From Hoyosella levis (lineage in GTDB: Bacteria; Actinomycetota; Actinomycetes; Mycobacteriales; Mycobacteriaceae): a stretch of DNA of 64,000 nucleotides. The DNA lies in NCBI RefSeq assembly GCF_026008515.1, contig NZ_BQYM01000002.1:62001-126000 (forward strand), written 5' to 3'. Each line of letters begins with the position of its first letter. Position 1 is the first letter of the stretch. The notes beneath the pieces were generated by a model. That model was not told the origin of the DNA. It was given only the letters and a program-made list of their open reading frames with translations, and did not search any database. Of this stretch, positions 31,987 through 42,129 are shown in pieces. The position numbers and the translations under genes were made by a program.

Positions 31987-32994
31987 GTGCAGACGTGGCC
32001 CCAGGAACAATGGCGTGGACAACGATGGCGCGGACTCTCCTCGATCCCGGCGGACTGGGGGAGATGCGTCCTGACGATCGGGGTTTTCGATGGCGTGCAT
32101 CGCGGGCACGCGCGGCTGATCAGCAAGGCCGTCGAGGAGGCCCGCAGGCTCGGCGTGCCCAGCGTCCTCATGACCTTCGACCCCCACCCCTCGGAGGTCG
32201 TGCGACCGGGCTCCCACCCAGCACAGCTCTCCACCCTCACGAGGCGCGCCGAGCTCGTCGAGGAACTCGGCATCGACATCTTCTGCGTCATGCCCTTCAC
32301 CCTCGAGCTGTCACGCCTCTCGCCCGACGCCTTCGTCCACGAGATCCTCGTCGAGCGCCTCCACGTCGCGGAGGTCGTCGTCGGCGACAACTTCACCTTC
32401 GGTCGCAAGGCCGCGGGCAACGTCGACACCCTTCGTGAGCTCGGCCAGCGATTCGGGTTCGGTGTTCATGGGGTCGGGCTGCTCGCCGAGCACGAGGTCA
32501 CCTTCTCTTCCACCTACATCAGGTCCTGCGTCGACGCCGGCGACATGCCTGCGGCCACCGAGGCGCTCGGCCGCCCGCACCGCATCGAGGGCGTGGTGGT
32601 GCGCGGCGACGGCCGGGGCAAGGACCTCGGTTACCCCACCGCCAACATCACCCCGCCCGTGCACACCGCCGTGCCCGCCGACGGCGTCTATGCCGGCTGG
32701 TTCACCGTCCTCGGGCCCGGCACCGTGCCCGGGACCACCATCGAGCCCGGGCAGCAATGCCAGACCGCCATCTCGGTGGGCACCAATCCGACATTCTCCG
32801 GAACCACGCGCACCGTGGAAGCATTCGTCCTCGGTATCGATGCCGACCTCTATGGCCAGCATGTTGCCCTCGATTTCACCCATCGACTGCGCGAGCAACG
32901 CCGCTACGACAGCGCCGAGGCGCTCATCGAGGCAATCGACGCGGATGTGGCGCGGACCCGGGAACTGCTCGGAGAAACACCACCCGAGCACTGA
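31987..32994 (+). CDS. ribF: Bifunctional riboflavin kinase / FAD synthetase
   Basis: Phosphorylates riboflavin to FMN, then adenylylates it to FAD. 335 residues. The N-terminal nucleotidyltransferase domain has TIGVFDGVHRGHARLI near residue 30, MTFDPHPSEVV, VVVGDNFTFGRKAAGN and FSSTYIRS. The C-terminal flavokinase domain has DGRGKDLGYPTANI, DGVYAGWF and AISVGTNPTFSG. Compared with M. tuberculosis, the N-terminus WPQEQWRGQRWRGL looks like a small duplication of the WRG segment. GTG at 31987 is chosen; TTG at 31981 overlaps the -10 box. Divergent from the Mn importer operon. Confidence 0.95.
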   Translation: MQTWPQEQWRGQRWRGLSSIPADWGRCVLTIGVFDGVHRGHARLISKAVEEARRLGVPSVLMTFDPHPSEVVRPGSHPAQLSTLTRRAELVEELGIDIFCVMPFTLELSRLSPDAFVHEILVERLHVAEVVVGDNFTFGRKAAGNVDTLRELGQRFGFGVHGVGLLAEHEVTFSSTYIRSCVDAGDMPAATEALGRPHRIEGVVVRGDGRGKDLGYPTANITPPVHTAVPADGVYAGWFTVLGPGTVPGTTIEPGQQCQTAISVGTNPTFSGTTRTVEAFVLGIDADLYGQHVALDFTHRLREQRRYDSAEALIEAIDADVARTRELLGETPPEH

Positions 32995-33041
32995 ACCGCC
33001 GGTCGGCCACGAGACCGATGGCTGGCCAGGTCAGTGGGCCG

Positions 33042-34253
33042 CTAGATGCGCCGGATGCGCATGCGGATCTCCGCGAGGAAGCCGTCCCGGAGCACGATCC
33101 GGGCCTCATCGGGAACGAACTCGACACTGAGCGCCGAGCTCGCGAGGTGCAGCATGTCCGAGTCCACGCGCTGGGGCAACTGGTGACTACTGGCGAAATA
33201 GTCGCTGATGCGTGACTGCTGCTCCTTCGACGAGGCATCCCACCAGCGCTGCGCGTAGCGCTCGCCGATCCGCCGCGGCTCGCCCTGGGTGTCGACCACG
33301 AGCTGCGCGCCCACGGGGCTGAGCACCGAGAGCGGGATCAGGTCGGTCTCGCGGACCGCCTGGCGCTGCGGGATGAAACGCGGCATCACTCGCGGCGAGG
33401 GGCCCGGCTGACGGGGCACCGGCGCTGGCGCAGGATCGGCAGCAGGCTCGTCAGGCGCTGGCCCGGCCACGCCCTGGCCCGTGCTGGCCGGGGGAGCGCT
33501 GGCAGGTTCCGTGCTGGCCGGGGGAACGGCGGTGGCGCCAGCATCCGCGGGCGCGGGCTCCACGCCCGGGGAGGCGGGCGGGACGACCGGCGCGGGCACG
33601 GCGGGCGCGGCGCCGCCGTGGTCAGGATCCACGGGGGCTGGCTGGGGCTGGCCCGTGTCGGACTGCGAGAAATCGATCGCGGGACCATCCACCGGCCGGC
33701 CCCGGTACTGGAGGTCGAGGAAGATCTGCGGATCAAGCTCGAGCACATGGTCCGCCATTCCCTTCAGGCGGCGCGACACGGTATCGCCGCCGGCGAAGTA
33801 CCACAAGCAGGTGCGGATTCCCTCCTCGGCGGCGGCCTCGATCGCGGGCACGAGATCACCGTCGCCAGCCAGGATGATGACCTCCTCGGTGGTCCGGCGC
33901 ACCGCGGCGGCCACGACGTCGGCCACCAGGCGGGTATCGACGCCCTTCTGGCGGGCGACGCCATCCATGAAGTGCAGCGTGCCCGTGCGCAACCACGCGC
34001 CGGGGGTGTCGCGGATCAACTGGTGGTGCATCACCGGGGAGCCGTTCTCTGGCTCGGCGTCGTACCACATCTGGCGGAGGATCCGGATATCGGGATGGTG
34101 CCGCTGGGCGAGCTCGCCGATCAGCCGGATGAGCGCTACTTGATCAATGCCGAGCTGCTGGCGGTGCATCTTGCCCGTCATCTCCTGCAGCGTCAGCCAC
34201 AGGTACCCCGCGTCGACGTACATGATGGCATTGGCAGGCCTGGGCTGCGGCAT
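33042..34253 (-). CDS. NYN-domain (PIN-like) putative ribonuclease with Pro-rich linker
   Basis: 403 residues in three parts. Residues 1-190 form a NYN/LabA-like PIN-type nuclease fold: [53 protein letters not shown], with acidic residues at the expected active-site positions. Residues ~200-300 are a Pro/Ala-rich linker with PPAS-type repeats. The last ~90 residues ([26 protein letters not shown] onward) form a compact domain that may be a nucleic-acid-binding helical module. Family members are thought to cut RNA, but no substrate is known. ATG at 34253. It lies divergent to rpsO, and convergent with ribF across 47 nt. Confidence 0.8.
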   Translation of the reverse strand: MPQPRPANAIMYVDAGYLWLTLQEMTGKMHRQQLGIDQVALIRLIGELAQRHHPDIRILRQMWYDAEPENGSPVMHHQLIRDTPGAWLRTGTLHFMDGVARQKGVDTRLVADVVAAAVRRTTEEVIILAGDGDLVPAIEAAAEEGIRTCLWYFAGGDTVSRRLKGMADHVLELDPQIFLDLQYRGRPVDGPAIDFSQSDTGQPQPAPVDPDHGGAAPAVPAPVVPPASPGVEPAPADAGATAVPPASTEPASAPPASTGQGVAGPAPDEPAADPAPAPVPRQPGPSPRVMPRFIPQRQAVRETDLIPLSVLSPVGAQLVVDTQGEPRRIGERYAQRWWDASSKEQQSRISDYFASSHQLPQRVDSDMLHLASSALSVEFVPDEARIVLRDGFLAEIRMRIRRI

Positions 34254-34371
34254 CGGTTGCTCACCTTCTCCATGGTTGGTGCTTGCCCGGGCAGGGAACC
34301 CCCGCCGGGCCTACACAACCGTAGACCCGACGAGGCTGGCGTGGCCCGGACCCCGGCCCGACGACGTGGCT

Positions 34372-34401
34372 TTGGAGAGGCGTTCGCAGGAGTGATAGAG
34401 T
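34372..34401 (+). promoter_or_regulatory. Candidate rpsO promoter
   Basis: TTGGAG (34372-34377) and TAGAGT (34396-34401) with 18-nt spacing, 143 nt before the rpsO start. The roughly 290-nt gap between the NYN gene and rpsO has no other gene; the implied long leader could carry S15 autoregulation, but I see no decisive structure. Confidence 0.45.
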
Positions 34402-34544
34402 ACGCGGTCGGCCCGGCTGCGGTTCGCGGCGGCCTGGCCATCGGTGGCGCCCCGGCGCGGCACGGACCGTGCGACGGATCCCGGGCAGGCGCGAGGGCTC
34501 CCGCCGATCACATCACGCGGACTGATCCTGAGGAGAAGCAACTA

Positions 34545-34814
34545 GTGGCACTCGATACCCAGACCAAGAAGTCCGTCCTGAGCGAGTACGGCCTCCATGA
34601 GACCGACACCGGCTCGCCCGAGGCGCAGGTGGCACTGCTGACCACCCGCATCATCGGCCTCACCGAGCACCTCAAGATGCACAAGCACGACCACCACTCG
34701 CGCCGTGGCCTGCTGCTGCTCGTCGGCCGCCGCCGTCGCCTGCTCAAGTACTTGCAGCAGGTTGACATCGCGCGCTACCGCGCGCTGATCGGCCGCCTCG
34801 GCCTGCGCCGCTAG
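34545..34814 (+). CDS. rpsO: 30S ribosomal protein S15
   Basis: 89 residues, the exact family length. [54 protein letters not shown] is the full S15 signature for binding the 16S rRNA three-way junction. GTG at 34545 has GAGGAG about 9 nt upstream. Followed by a strong terminator, and then by pnp, the usual order. Confidence 0.98.
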   Translation: MALDTQTKKSVLSEYGLHETDTGSPEAQVALLTTRIIGLTEHLKMHKHDHHSRRGLLLLVGRRRRLLKYLQQVDIARYRALIGRLGLRR

Positions 34815-34841
34815 CATCCGGTCCAGGCTGCTCGCCTGGCC

Positions 34842-34886
34842 AACGCCCGGTGCCATCCCCTCGAGGGGATGGCACCGGGCGTTTTT
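34842..34886 (+). terminator. Intrinsic terminator after rpsO
   Basis: Arms 34843-34860 and 34865-34882 pair perfectly over 18 bp around TCGA (itself self-complementary), with an extra A-T pair outside, followed by a run of five T at 34882-34886. This is a textbook Rho-independent terminator and separates rpsO from pnp. Confidence 0.95.
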
Positions 34887-35261
34887 GGCTTGATGGGATT
34901 CTCGCGCCGCGATCGCGCGCGATCCCCTCCTAGCCTGGTAGTCTGCGGATGGCTGGGCACGACCACGTGGACCCGGCCACATGCCGCGAGGGTTCGCAGT
35001 CCTCTCACGGGTCGGTCCTCGGTAGTGGCCGCCGGAGCCTTGCTCCGGCCGCTTCGATCGATGGCCGCGGCCGCGAGGGGCGAGCGCGAGCACACCGGGC
35101 CGCTGCTTTCCCAAGGGCAGCGCTGGAAACTCCCCAAACCCCTGCGTCCCTCACCCCGGCATGAACACAATGCTGCCCTGCACGCGCGCCCCGTGCCCGC
35201 GTGACCCGCGCAGCGAGACGGCCGCGCATGAGCGCGGCGCAAAGACGAGAGTGAGATATAC
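34887..35261 (+). promoter_or_regulatory. Long 5' region of pnp, possible Actino-pnp leader RNA
   Basis: 375 nt without a credible gene between the rpsO terminator and pnp. A TAGTCT -10 candidate lies near 34949. A GCCGGAGC / GCTCCGGC stem (35031-35038 with 35042-35049) has a 3-nt CTT loop. Structured pnp leaders of the Actino-pnp class are known in this position in actinobacteria. I infer the class from position and structure; I could not match the consensus. Confidence 0.45.
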
Positions 35262-37523
35262 ATGACCGACAGCCACGATTCCGAGCCCCGAATCTTCGAG
35301 AGCTCCGTCGTGCTTGACAATGGCCGTTTCGGACAGCGCACCGTGCGCTTCGAGACCGGCCACCTCGCCCAGCAGGCCGCCGGCTCCGTCGTCGCCTACC
35401 TCGACGAGGAGACCATGCTGCTCTCCGCGACCTCGGTGTCGCGGCAGCCGAAGGAGAACCTCGACTTCTTCCCCCTCACCGTGGACGTCGAGGAGCGCAT
35501 GTACGCCGCGGGCCGCATCCCGGGCTCGTTCTTCCGTCGCGAGGGGCGCCCCTCGACCGACGCGATCCTCACCTGCCGCCTGATCGACCGGCCGCTGCGC
35601 CCGACCTTCGTCGCCGGCCTGCGCAACGAGGTCCAGGTCGTCGTCACCGTCATGAGCCTTGATCCGCAGCACCTCTACGATGTCGTGGCCATCAACGCTG
35701 CCTCGGCTTCCACCCAGTTGTCGGGCCTGCCGTTCTCCGGCCCGATCGGCGCGGTCCGGGTCGCCCTCATCGACGGCCAGTGGGTCGCTTTCCCCACCGT
35801 CGCGCAGCTCGAGGAGGCCGTGTTCGACATGGTCGTCGCCGGGCGGATCGTGTCGGGCGAGGGCGAGAACGCTGATGTCGCCATCATGATGGTCGAGGCC
35901 GAGGCCACCGACAACGTGATCGACATGATCGCCAAGGGCGCGCAGGCTCCCACCGAGGCGATCGTTGCCGAGGGGCTCGAGGCCGCCAAGCCGTTCATCG
36001 CGAAGCTGTGCGAGGCCCAGCAGGCCCTCGCGCGCGGTGCCGCCAAGGAGACCGGCGAGTTCCCGCTCTACCCGCCGTACGAGGCGGACATCTTCGAGGC
36101 CGTCGAGAAGGTCGCGTCCCAGCCGCTCTCCGAGGCACTGTCCATCGCGGGCAAGTCCGAGCGCGAGGCACGCCTCGACGAGGTCAAGGCCGAGGTCCTG
36201 TCCTCGCTCGTTGACCAGTTCGCAGGGCGCGAGAAGGAACTGGGCGCAGCATTCCGGTCCCTCACCAAGAAGCAGGTGCGGCGCCGCATCATCCAGGATC
36301 ACTTCCGCATCGACGGCCGGGGTGTCACCGACATCCGCTCGCTCGCTGCCGAGGTCGCGATCATCCCGCGCGCGCATGGCAGCGCGCTGTTCGAGCGTGG
36401 CGAGACCCAGATCCTCGGTGTCACCACCCTCGACATGATGAAGCTGGCGCAGCAGATCGACTCGCTCGGCCCCGAGACGTCCAAGCGCTACATGCACCAC
36501 TACAACTTCCCGCCGTACTCCACCGGTGAGACGGGTCGCGTGGGCTCGCCGAAGCGCCGCGAGATCGGCCACGGCGCGCTCGCCGAGCGTGCGCTCGTGC
36601 CGGTCCTGCCCAGCGTCGAGGAGTTCCCCTACGCCATCCGGCAGGTTTCCGAGGCCCTGAGCTCCAATGGCTCCACCTCGATGGGCTCGGTGTGCGCCTC
36701 GACGCTGTCGATGCTCAATGCGGGCGTCCCGCTGAAGGCTCCCGTCGCGGGCATCGCGATGGGTCTCGTCTCCGATGAGATCGATGGCGAGATGAAGTAC
36801 GTCGCGCTCACCGACATCCTCGGCGCCGAGGATGCCTTCGGCGACATGGACTTCAAGGTCGCGGGCACCAAGGAGTTCGTGACCGCCCTGCAGCTCGACA
36901 CCAAGCTCGACGGCATCCCGTCATCCGTGCTCGCGGGTGCCCTCAGCCAGGCCAAGGATGCTCGCCTGACCATCCTCGAGGTCATGGCAGAGGCGATCGA
37001 TCAGCCCGATGAGATGAGCCAGTACGCCCCGCGGATCACCACCATCAAGGTGCCCGTGGACAAGATCGGCGAGGTCATCGGCCCCAAGGGCAAGATGATC
37101 AACCAGATCACCGAGGAGACCGGCGCGTCGATCTCGATCGAGGACGATGGCACCGTGTTCGTCGGAGCCACCGATGGCCTCTCGGCCCAGGCGGCGATCG
37201 ACCGCATCAATGCGATCGCCAACCCGCAGCAGCCGCTGATTGGTGACCGCTTCCTCGGTACGGTCGTCAAGACCACCGCGTTCGGCGCCTTCGTCTCGCT
37301 GCTGCCCGGCCGCGACGGCCTCGTCCACATCTCCAAGCTCGGTGGCGGCAAGCGCATCGGCAAGGTGGAGGACGTGGTGAACGTGGGCAGCAAGCTGCAG
37401 GTCGAGATCACCGACATCGACAACCGCGGCAAGATCAGCCTTACCCCGGTCGAGGACACCGAGGAAGGCGCCCCGGCGAGCGGTGGCAACGACACCGCCA
37501 GCGCGGGCGCAGCCGCTGAATAA
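35262..37523 (+). CDS. pnp: Polynucleotide phosphorylase
   Basis: Trimeric 3'-5' phosphorolytic exoribonuclease, also able to add tails; 753 residues. Two RNase PH domains: residues ~15-235 ([29 protein letters not shown]) and ~340-560 ([24 protein letters not shown]; the active-site region [19 protein letters not shown]). These are followed by a KH domain ([30 protein letters not shown]) and an S1 domain ([30 protein letters not shown]). ATG at 35262. A hairpin follows the stop. Confidence 0.98.
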   Translation: MTDSHDSEPRIFESSVVLDNGRFGQRTVRFETGHLAQQAAGSVVAYLDEETMLLSATSVSRQPKENLDFFPLTVDVEERMYAAGRIPGSFFRREGRPSTDAILTCRLIDRPLRPTFVAGLRNEVQVVVTVMSLDPQHLYDVVAINAASASTQLSGLPFSGPIGAVRVALIDGQWVAFPTVAQLEEAVFDMVVAGRIVSGEGENADVAIMMVEAEATDNVIDMIAKGAQAPTEAIVAEGLEAAKPFIAKLCEAQQALARGAAKETGEFPLYPPYEADIFEAVEKVASQPLSEALSIAGKSEREARLDEVKAEVLSSLVDQFAGREKELGAAFRSLTKKQVRRRIIQDHFRIDGRGVTDIRSLAAEVAIIPRAHGSALFERGETQILGVTTLDMMKLAQQIDSLGPETSKRYMHHYNFPPYSTGETGRVGSPKRREIGHGALAERALVPVLPSVEEFPYAIRQVSEALSSNGSTSMGSVCASTLSMLNAGVPLKAPVAGIAMGLVSDEIDGEMKYVALTDILGAEDAFGDMDFKVAGTKEFVTALQLDTKLDGIPSSVLAGALSQAKDARLTILEVMAEAIDQPDEMSQYAPRITTIKVPVDKIGEVIGPKGKMINQITEETGASISIEDDGTVFVGATDGLSAQAAIDRINAIANPQQPLIGDRFLGTVVKTTAFGAFVSLLPGRDGLVHISKLGGGKRIGKVEDVVNVGSKLQVEITDIDNRGKISLTPVEDTEEGAPASGGNDTASAGAAAE

Positions 37524-37535
37524 GCAGCACAGCAA

Positions 37536-37570
37536 CAGGGCGGCCCCGGTCCATGACCAGGGCCGCCCTG
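37536..37570 (+). terminator. Stem-loop after pnp
   Basis: CAGGGCGGCCC (37536-37546) pairs with GGGCCGCCCTG (37560-37570); the loop holds a further GGTC/GACC pairing. No U-tract. It lies before the M16 peptidase start and probably attenuates readthrough from pnp. Confidence 0.6.
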
Positions 37571-37620
37571 CTGTTCACGGCGACATCGACGTTTCCGGAC
37601 ACTCATCAGGGGGATATCAC

Positions 37621-38973
37621 GTGGACGCCGTGCAGCGCACGATCGGGGATTCGGTGCAGCGCACGATCGGGGACGCAGTGCAGCGCACCGTGCTGCCCAG
37701 CGGGCTGCGCATCGTCACCGAGCACATGCCTGGTACCCGCAGCGCCGCAGTGGGGCTGTGGATCGGCACGGGATCGCGGGATGAGCATCCAAGCCACGCC
37801 GGAGCAGCACACTTCCTCGAGCACTTGCTGTTCAAGGCAACCCCGACTCGCAGCGCGCAGGACTTCGCCGAGACCATGGATTCCGTGGGCGGCGAGCTCA
37901 ATGCCTTCACCGCCCGGGAGCACACCTGCTTCTACGCGCACGTGCTCGATTCCGACCTCGAGCTCGCCATCGATCTCGTCACTGACGTGGTGCTGCGCGG
38001 GCGCTGCCTCGCCGCGGACGTCGAGGTCGAGCGCGGCGTCGTCCTCGATGAGCTCGCCATGCGCGACGACGATGCCGACGACATGCTCGGCGATGCGTTC
38101 CTCGAGGCGATCCTGCCCGGCCACCGGCTCGGGCGGCCCATCATCGGCACCGTGGCGTCCATCGAATCCATGACGCGCCGCCAGCTCAAGAGCTTCCACC
38201 AAGCCCGCTACCGGCCCGAGCACATGGTCCTCGCCGTCGCGGGAAACGTCGACCACCGCGATGTCGTCGAGTTGCTGCGGCAGCACGCCGCGGAGGCCGT
38301 GGAGGGGGAGGGCCGCCCGTCGCCGCGGCGTGCCGGGGAGCTGGTGCTGCGGCAGCAACCACGCTTGGCCGTCCACGAGCGCGAGACCGAGCAGATCCAC
38401 GTGGCACTGGGGATGCGATCCTTCGGCAGGCACGATCCGCGGCGCTGGGCGCTGTCGGTGCTCGACAACGTGTGCGGCGGCGGCATGAGCTCCCGGCTGT
38501 TCCAGGAGGTCCGGGAGAACCGGGGCCTTGCCTACTCGGTCTATTCCAGCGCGCACACCTTCGCCGATGCGGGGGCGCTCGGGATCTACGCCGGCTGCCA
38601 CGAGGACAACCTCACCGAGGTCATCGAGGTGATCGAGCATGTTCTCGTCGATCTCGCCGTCAACGGGATCAGCGCCGCGGAATGCCAGCGGGCGAAAGGC
38701 AACCTGCGCGGCCAGCTGGTCCTCGGCCTCGAGGATGTGCAAGCGCGCATGAACCGCATCGGTCGCAGCGAGATCAGCTATGGCGACCAGATGCCCGTGG
38801 CCGACACCATCGCGCGCATCGACGCCGTTACCCTCGATGAGGTCAATGAGGTGGCCCGCGAGCTGTTCCAGCGGCCCATTGGCGCAGCACTGGTGGGCCC
38901 ATACGAGAATGGCAATGCCGCGCCGGTGCGCCTGCGCCAGCTGTGTGGCCCCTCGCGATCCGTGGGCGGGTAG
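37621..38973 (+). CDS. pepR: M16-family zinc metallopeptidase (PepR/processing-peptidase-like)
   Basis: 450 residues, pitrilysin-family peptidase of the short, single-unit type (Rv2782c orthologue). The inverted zinc motif HFLEH is near residue 62 with the distal Glu region NAFTAREHTCFYAHV about 40 residues on. The C-terminal domain has GGGMSSRLFQEVRENRGLAYSVYS. The cellular substrate is unknown. GTG at 37621 has GGGGG 7 nt upstream. The N-terminus is odd: the 8-residue unit VQRTIGDS/A is repeated, encoded by a 24-bp tandem repeat. Follows pnp as in M. tuberculosis. Confidence 0.92.
   Translation: MDAVQRTIGDSVQRTIGDAVQRTVLPSGLRIVTEHMPGTRSAAVGLWIGTGSRDEHPSHAGAAHFLEHLLFKATPTRSAQDFAETMDSVGGELNAFTAREHTCFYAHVLDSDLELAIDLVTDVVLRGRCLAADVEVERGVVLDELAMRDDDADDMLGDAFLEAILPGHRLGRPIIGTVASIESMTRRQLKSFHQARYRPEHMVLAVAGNVDHRDVVELLRQHAAEAVEGEGRPSPRRAGELVLRQQPRLAVHERETEQIHVALGMRSFGRHDPRRWALSVLDNVCGGGMSSRLFQEVRENRGLAYSVYSSAHTFADAGALGIYAGCHEDNLTEVIEVIEHVLVDLAVNGISAAECQRAKGNLRGQLVLGLEDVQARMNRIGRSEISYGDQMPVADTIARIDAVTLDEVNEVARELFQRPIGAALVGPYENGNAAPVRLRQLCGPSRSVGG
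37630..37688 (+). repeat. 24-bp tandem repeat at the start of the M16 peptidase gene
   Basis: Units begin GTGCAGCGCACGATCGGGGA at 37630 and 37654, and a third partial unit (GTGCAGCGCAC) at 37678. The first two differ only at the last positions. In frame, it encodes VQRTIGD twice and then VQRT. Each unit supplies another in-frame GTG. Confidence 0.9.
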
Positions 38974-39012
38974 CCTCGCGGTCAGCGGAGCAAGCATGAT
39001 CAGTGGTGATGA

Positions 39013-40247
<1,235 letters not shown>

Positions 40248-40250
40248 ACG

Positions 40251-40715
40251 ATGACCGCGAAACTGCTAGTGGTGCACCACACGCCCTCGCCAGGCATGCG
40301 CGCGGTGCTCGAGGCTGTCCTCGAGGGCGCGCGTGATCCCGACATAGAAGGCGTCGAGGTGCGGTCCGTGGCCGCCCTTGCCGCCACCGTCCCCGACATG
40401 CTCGAGGCCGACGGATACCTGTTCGGGACTCCCGCGAACTTCGGCTACATGTCCGGGGCGCTCAAGCACTTCTTCGATACGGTCTACTACCCATGCCTCG
40501 ACGACGTCGCGGGCCGCCCCTTCGGGCTATGGGTGCACGGCAACCAGGACACCGCCGGTGCGGTCTCCTCGGTGCGCAAGCTCACCACAGGCCTGGAGCT
40601 CAAGCAGGTAGCGGCACCGCTGGAGCTGTATGGCATGCCCTCCAAGGAACAGCGCGAGCAATGCTATGAGCTCGGGGCGACGGTGGCCGTGATGCTCGCG
40701 GAGGGCATGTCCTGA
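40251..40715 (+). CDS. Flavodoxin-fold NAD(P)H:FMN reductase-like protein (Rv2771c type)
   Basis: 154 residues with a flavodoxin fold: KLLVVHHTPSPGMRAVLEAVLEGA (phosphate loop region) and YLFGTPANFGYMSGALKHFFDTVYYP, the FMN-reductase/WrbA-like signature. The redox partner is unknown. It starts 3 nt after the preceding gene, so dapB and the two small genes form one transcription unit, as in M. tuberculosis. No link to lysine synthesis is known. Confidence 0.82.
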   Translation: MTAKLLVVHHTPSPGMRAVLEAVLEGARDPDIEGVEVRSVAALAATVPDMLEADGYLFGTPANFGYMSGALKHFFDTVYYPCLDDVAGRPFGLWVHGNQDTAGAVSSVRKLTTGLELKQVAAPLELYGMPSKEQREQCYELGATVAVMLAEGMS

Positions 40716-40774
40716 TCGCCTGCCCGCTTGGCCGGCAGTCAACGACCGTCACCTCGCGCCAGGCAGTCCTGATG

Positions 40775-40829
40775 TGTGCGGTTTTGCACCCCTGGATGGC
40801 CGCGGAAGGGTGCAAAGGGTAACACTTCC
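40775..40829 (+). repeat. Dispersed 55-nt palindromic repeat, copy A
   Basis: Starts TGTGCGGTTTTGCACCCC and ends GTAACACTTCC; TTTGCACCC and GGGTGCAAA form a 9-bp stem. The same 55-nt element occurs on the opposite strand at 50276-50330 with 46 of 55 positions identical. It lies between the convergent flavodoxin-fold and RHH genes. Confidence 0.85.
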
Positions 40830-40852
40830 GCGGCCTGGCCAGCGGACTAGCT

Positions 40853-41494
40853 TTAGGCCGGGCCCTCGTTGCTGCTCGCGGGACCGGTCGACTCGCTCGT
40901 TGTTCCAGCGGACCCGGTACCAGCGGAATCAGCGCTAGTGGACCCGGTCCCAGCGGACCCGGTGGATCCGGCGGCGCCAGCAGGCCCGCTGGGAGCGGTC
41001 GGCTCGGGGTTGCGGCGCTCGCGGCTGTGCGGGGGCTCCCAGGACCATGCGCTCTGCTCGCGCAGCGCGCCCCGGACTGCTTGGCCGACCCAGGAGTTCA
41101 GCGAGACCCCGTTGGCGTTGGCGGCTTCCTCGGCACGGGCCTTGATGTTGTCGACGAGGCGCAGGGTGACGCGCGAGATGTTGCCACCAAGGTCGTCCAT
41201 GGCCTGCTCGAAATCGGTGCGGTCCGGCCGCGCGGTGGCCTGGTCCGGGTCGGCGTCGTGGACGATGACGATCTCGACATTGTCGCCGTTGAGCCGGGCA
41301 TCGACGGTGCTGCCCTCGAGCTCGGCGGAGACTTCCTTGGCGAAGTCGCTGAGCGCGGTGAGCAGGGTGAGGCGCAGGGTGGGCTCGGTGGCCTTGGCGA
41401 GGCTTGCCGCGATCTGCTGGGTGCGATCATCGCCGAGCGCTGCTGCAGCAATGAGGTCGTCGTGGAGGCGGGTGAGATAGCGGGAAAGATCCAT
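40853..41494 (-). CDS. Ribbon-helix-helix (HicB/Arc-like) putative regulator with Gly/Ser/Thr tail
   Basis: 213 residues. The first ~80 residues form a HicB-like part (DLSRYLTRLHDDLIAAAALGDD, TVDARLNGDNVEIVIVHD). Residues ~108-145, RVTLRLVDNIKARAEEAANANGVSLNSWVGQAVRGALR, are a ribbon-helix-helix DNA-binding domain. From ~155 a low-complexity Gly/Ser/Thr/Ala tail follows, encoded by CAGCGGACCCGGT-like DNA repeats. No HicA-type toxin gene is next to it, so a free-standing regulator is more likely than a toxin-antitoxin pair. ATG at 41494 lies directly downstream of a four-half-site operator. It is 80 nt from the SRPBCC gene on the same strand. Actinobacterial relatives are annotated as HicB family antitoxins, but function is unproven. 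Confidence 0.72.
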   Translation of the reverse strand: MDLSRYLTRLHDDLIAAAALGDDRTQQIAASLAKATEPTLRLTLLTALSDFAKEVSAELEGSTVDARLNGDNVEIVIVHDADPDQATARPDRTDFEQAMDDLGGNISRVTLRLVDNIKARAEEAANANGVSLNSWVGQAVRGALREQSAWSWEPPHSRERRNPEPTAPSGPAGAAGSTGSAGTGSTSADSAGTGSAGTTSESTGPASSNEGPA

Positions 41495-41504
41495 GACACC
41501 ACTG

Positions 41505-41557
41505 TGACGCCAAAGGTGACGCCAGTCAAGTTCTAAGTGGCGTCACCAATGGCGTCA
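41505..41557 (-). promoter_or_regulatory. Operator-like array of four TGACGCCA half-sites
   Basis: TGACGCCA occurs at 41505-41512 and 41517-41524, and its complement TGGCGTCA at 41538-41545 and 41550-41557. Each pair is spaced 12 nt start to start, and the two pairs are inverted around a 13-nt centre. Degenerate copies flank it (TGACACCA at 41494, GGGCGTCA at 41570). It sits immediately upstream of the RHH gene, so autoregulation is likely. Confidence 0.75.
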
Positions 41558-41574
41558 GTCGGGGAGGCTGGGCG

Positions 41575-42012
41575 TCAGGCCTGCTCCTCCACGAACTTTT
41601 TCAGGCCCTTCGAAGCCGTCTCGAGAGCCATCTTCTGACCGCGCTTGACCAGGAAGCCGGGCATCGGGATCTTCAGGTCCACGGTCAGCTCGAACGTCAA
41701 GCGCGTACCCGCGTCGCTCGGCGCGAGCACGTACGAGCCGTCCTGGGTCTTCTGCTGGTTGCTCGGCTCCACGAGCGACCACTCGACCGTGGTGTCGGTG
41801 AACCGGTAATCCACAAGCTGCTCATCATTGATGCCCAGTGTCGAGATCGCCATCCATACTCGCTGCGGGCGCCCCTGCTCATCACGCGAGCGCACCTCTA
41901 CCTTGCGGTGGGAGGACGACCACTTCGGCAGGGATTCCACATCCACGAGCGCCGCCATCACCTTCTCCGGGCTCGCCTTGATGTCGAAGTCGATCGATCC
42001 GCTGACTGCCAT
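41575..42012 (-). CDS. SRPBCC / polyketide cyclase-dehydrase family protein
   Basis: 145 residues, START-like hydrophobic-pocket fold: [35 protein letters not shown], then [21 protein letters not shown] and [38 protein letters not shown], a common mycobacterial SRPBCC pattern. These bind lipids or other hydrophobic ligands; ligand unknown. ATG at 42012, divergent from thyX across 117 nt. The RHH gene follows on the same strand. Confidence 0.85.
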   Translation of the reverse strand: MAVSGSIDFDIKASPEKVMAALVDVESLPKWSSSHRKVEVRSRDEQGRPQRVWMAISTLGINDEQLVDYRFTDTTVEWSLVEPSNQQKTQDGSYVLAPSDAGTRLTFELTVDLKIPMPGFLVKRGQKMALETASKGLKKFVEEQA

Positions 42013-42129
42013 TCGGCCACGCTCCTCACATGTAATCCTGGTAAGAGATACTCACTGGTGCGCCACAACCGACTGGCGCGCGCCTGCCGTCCAGTGTCGA
42101 GCTGCGCAAGCACTCGTAGGAGGATATCC

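Noticed and set aside
40853-42012. RHH gene and SRPBCC gene as a HicAB-like toxin-antitoxin pair
   Set aside because: The partner is a START-like fold protein, not a HicA RNase, and no other small gene is adjacent.
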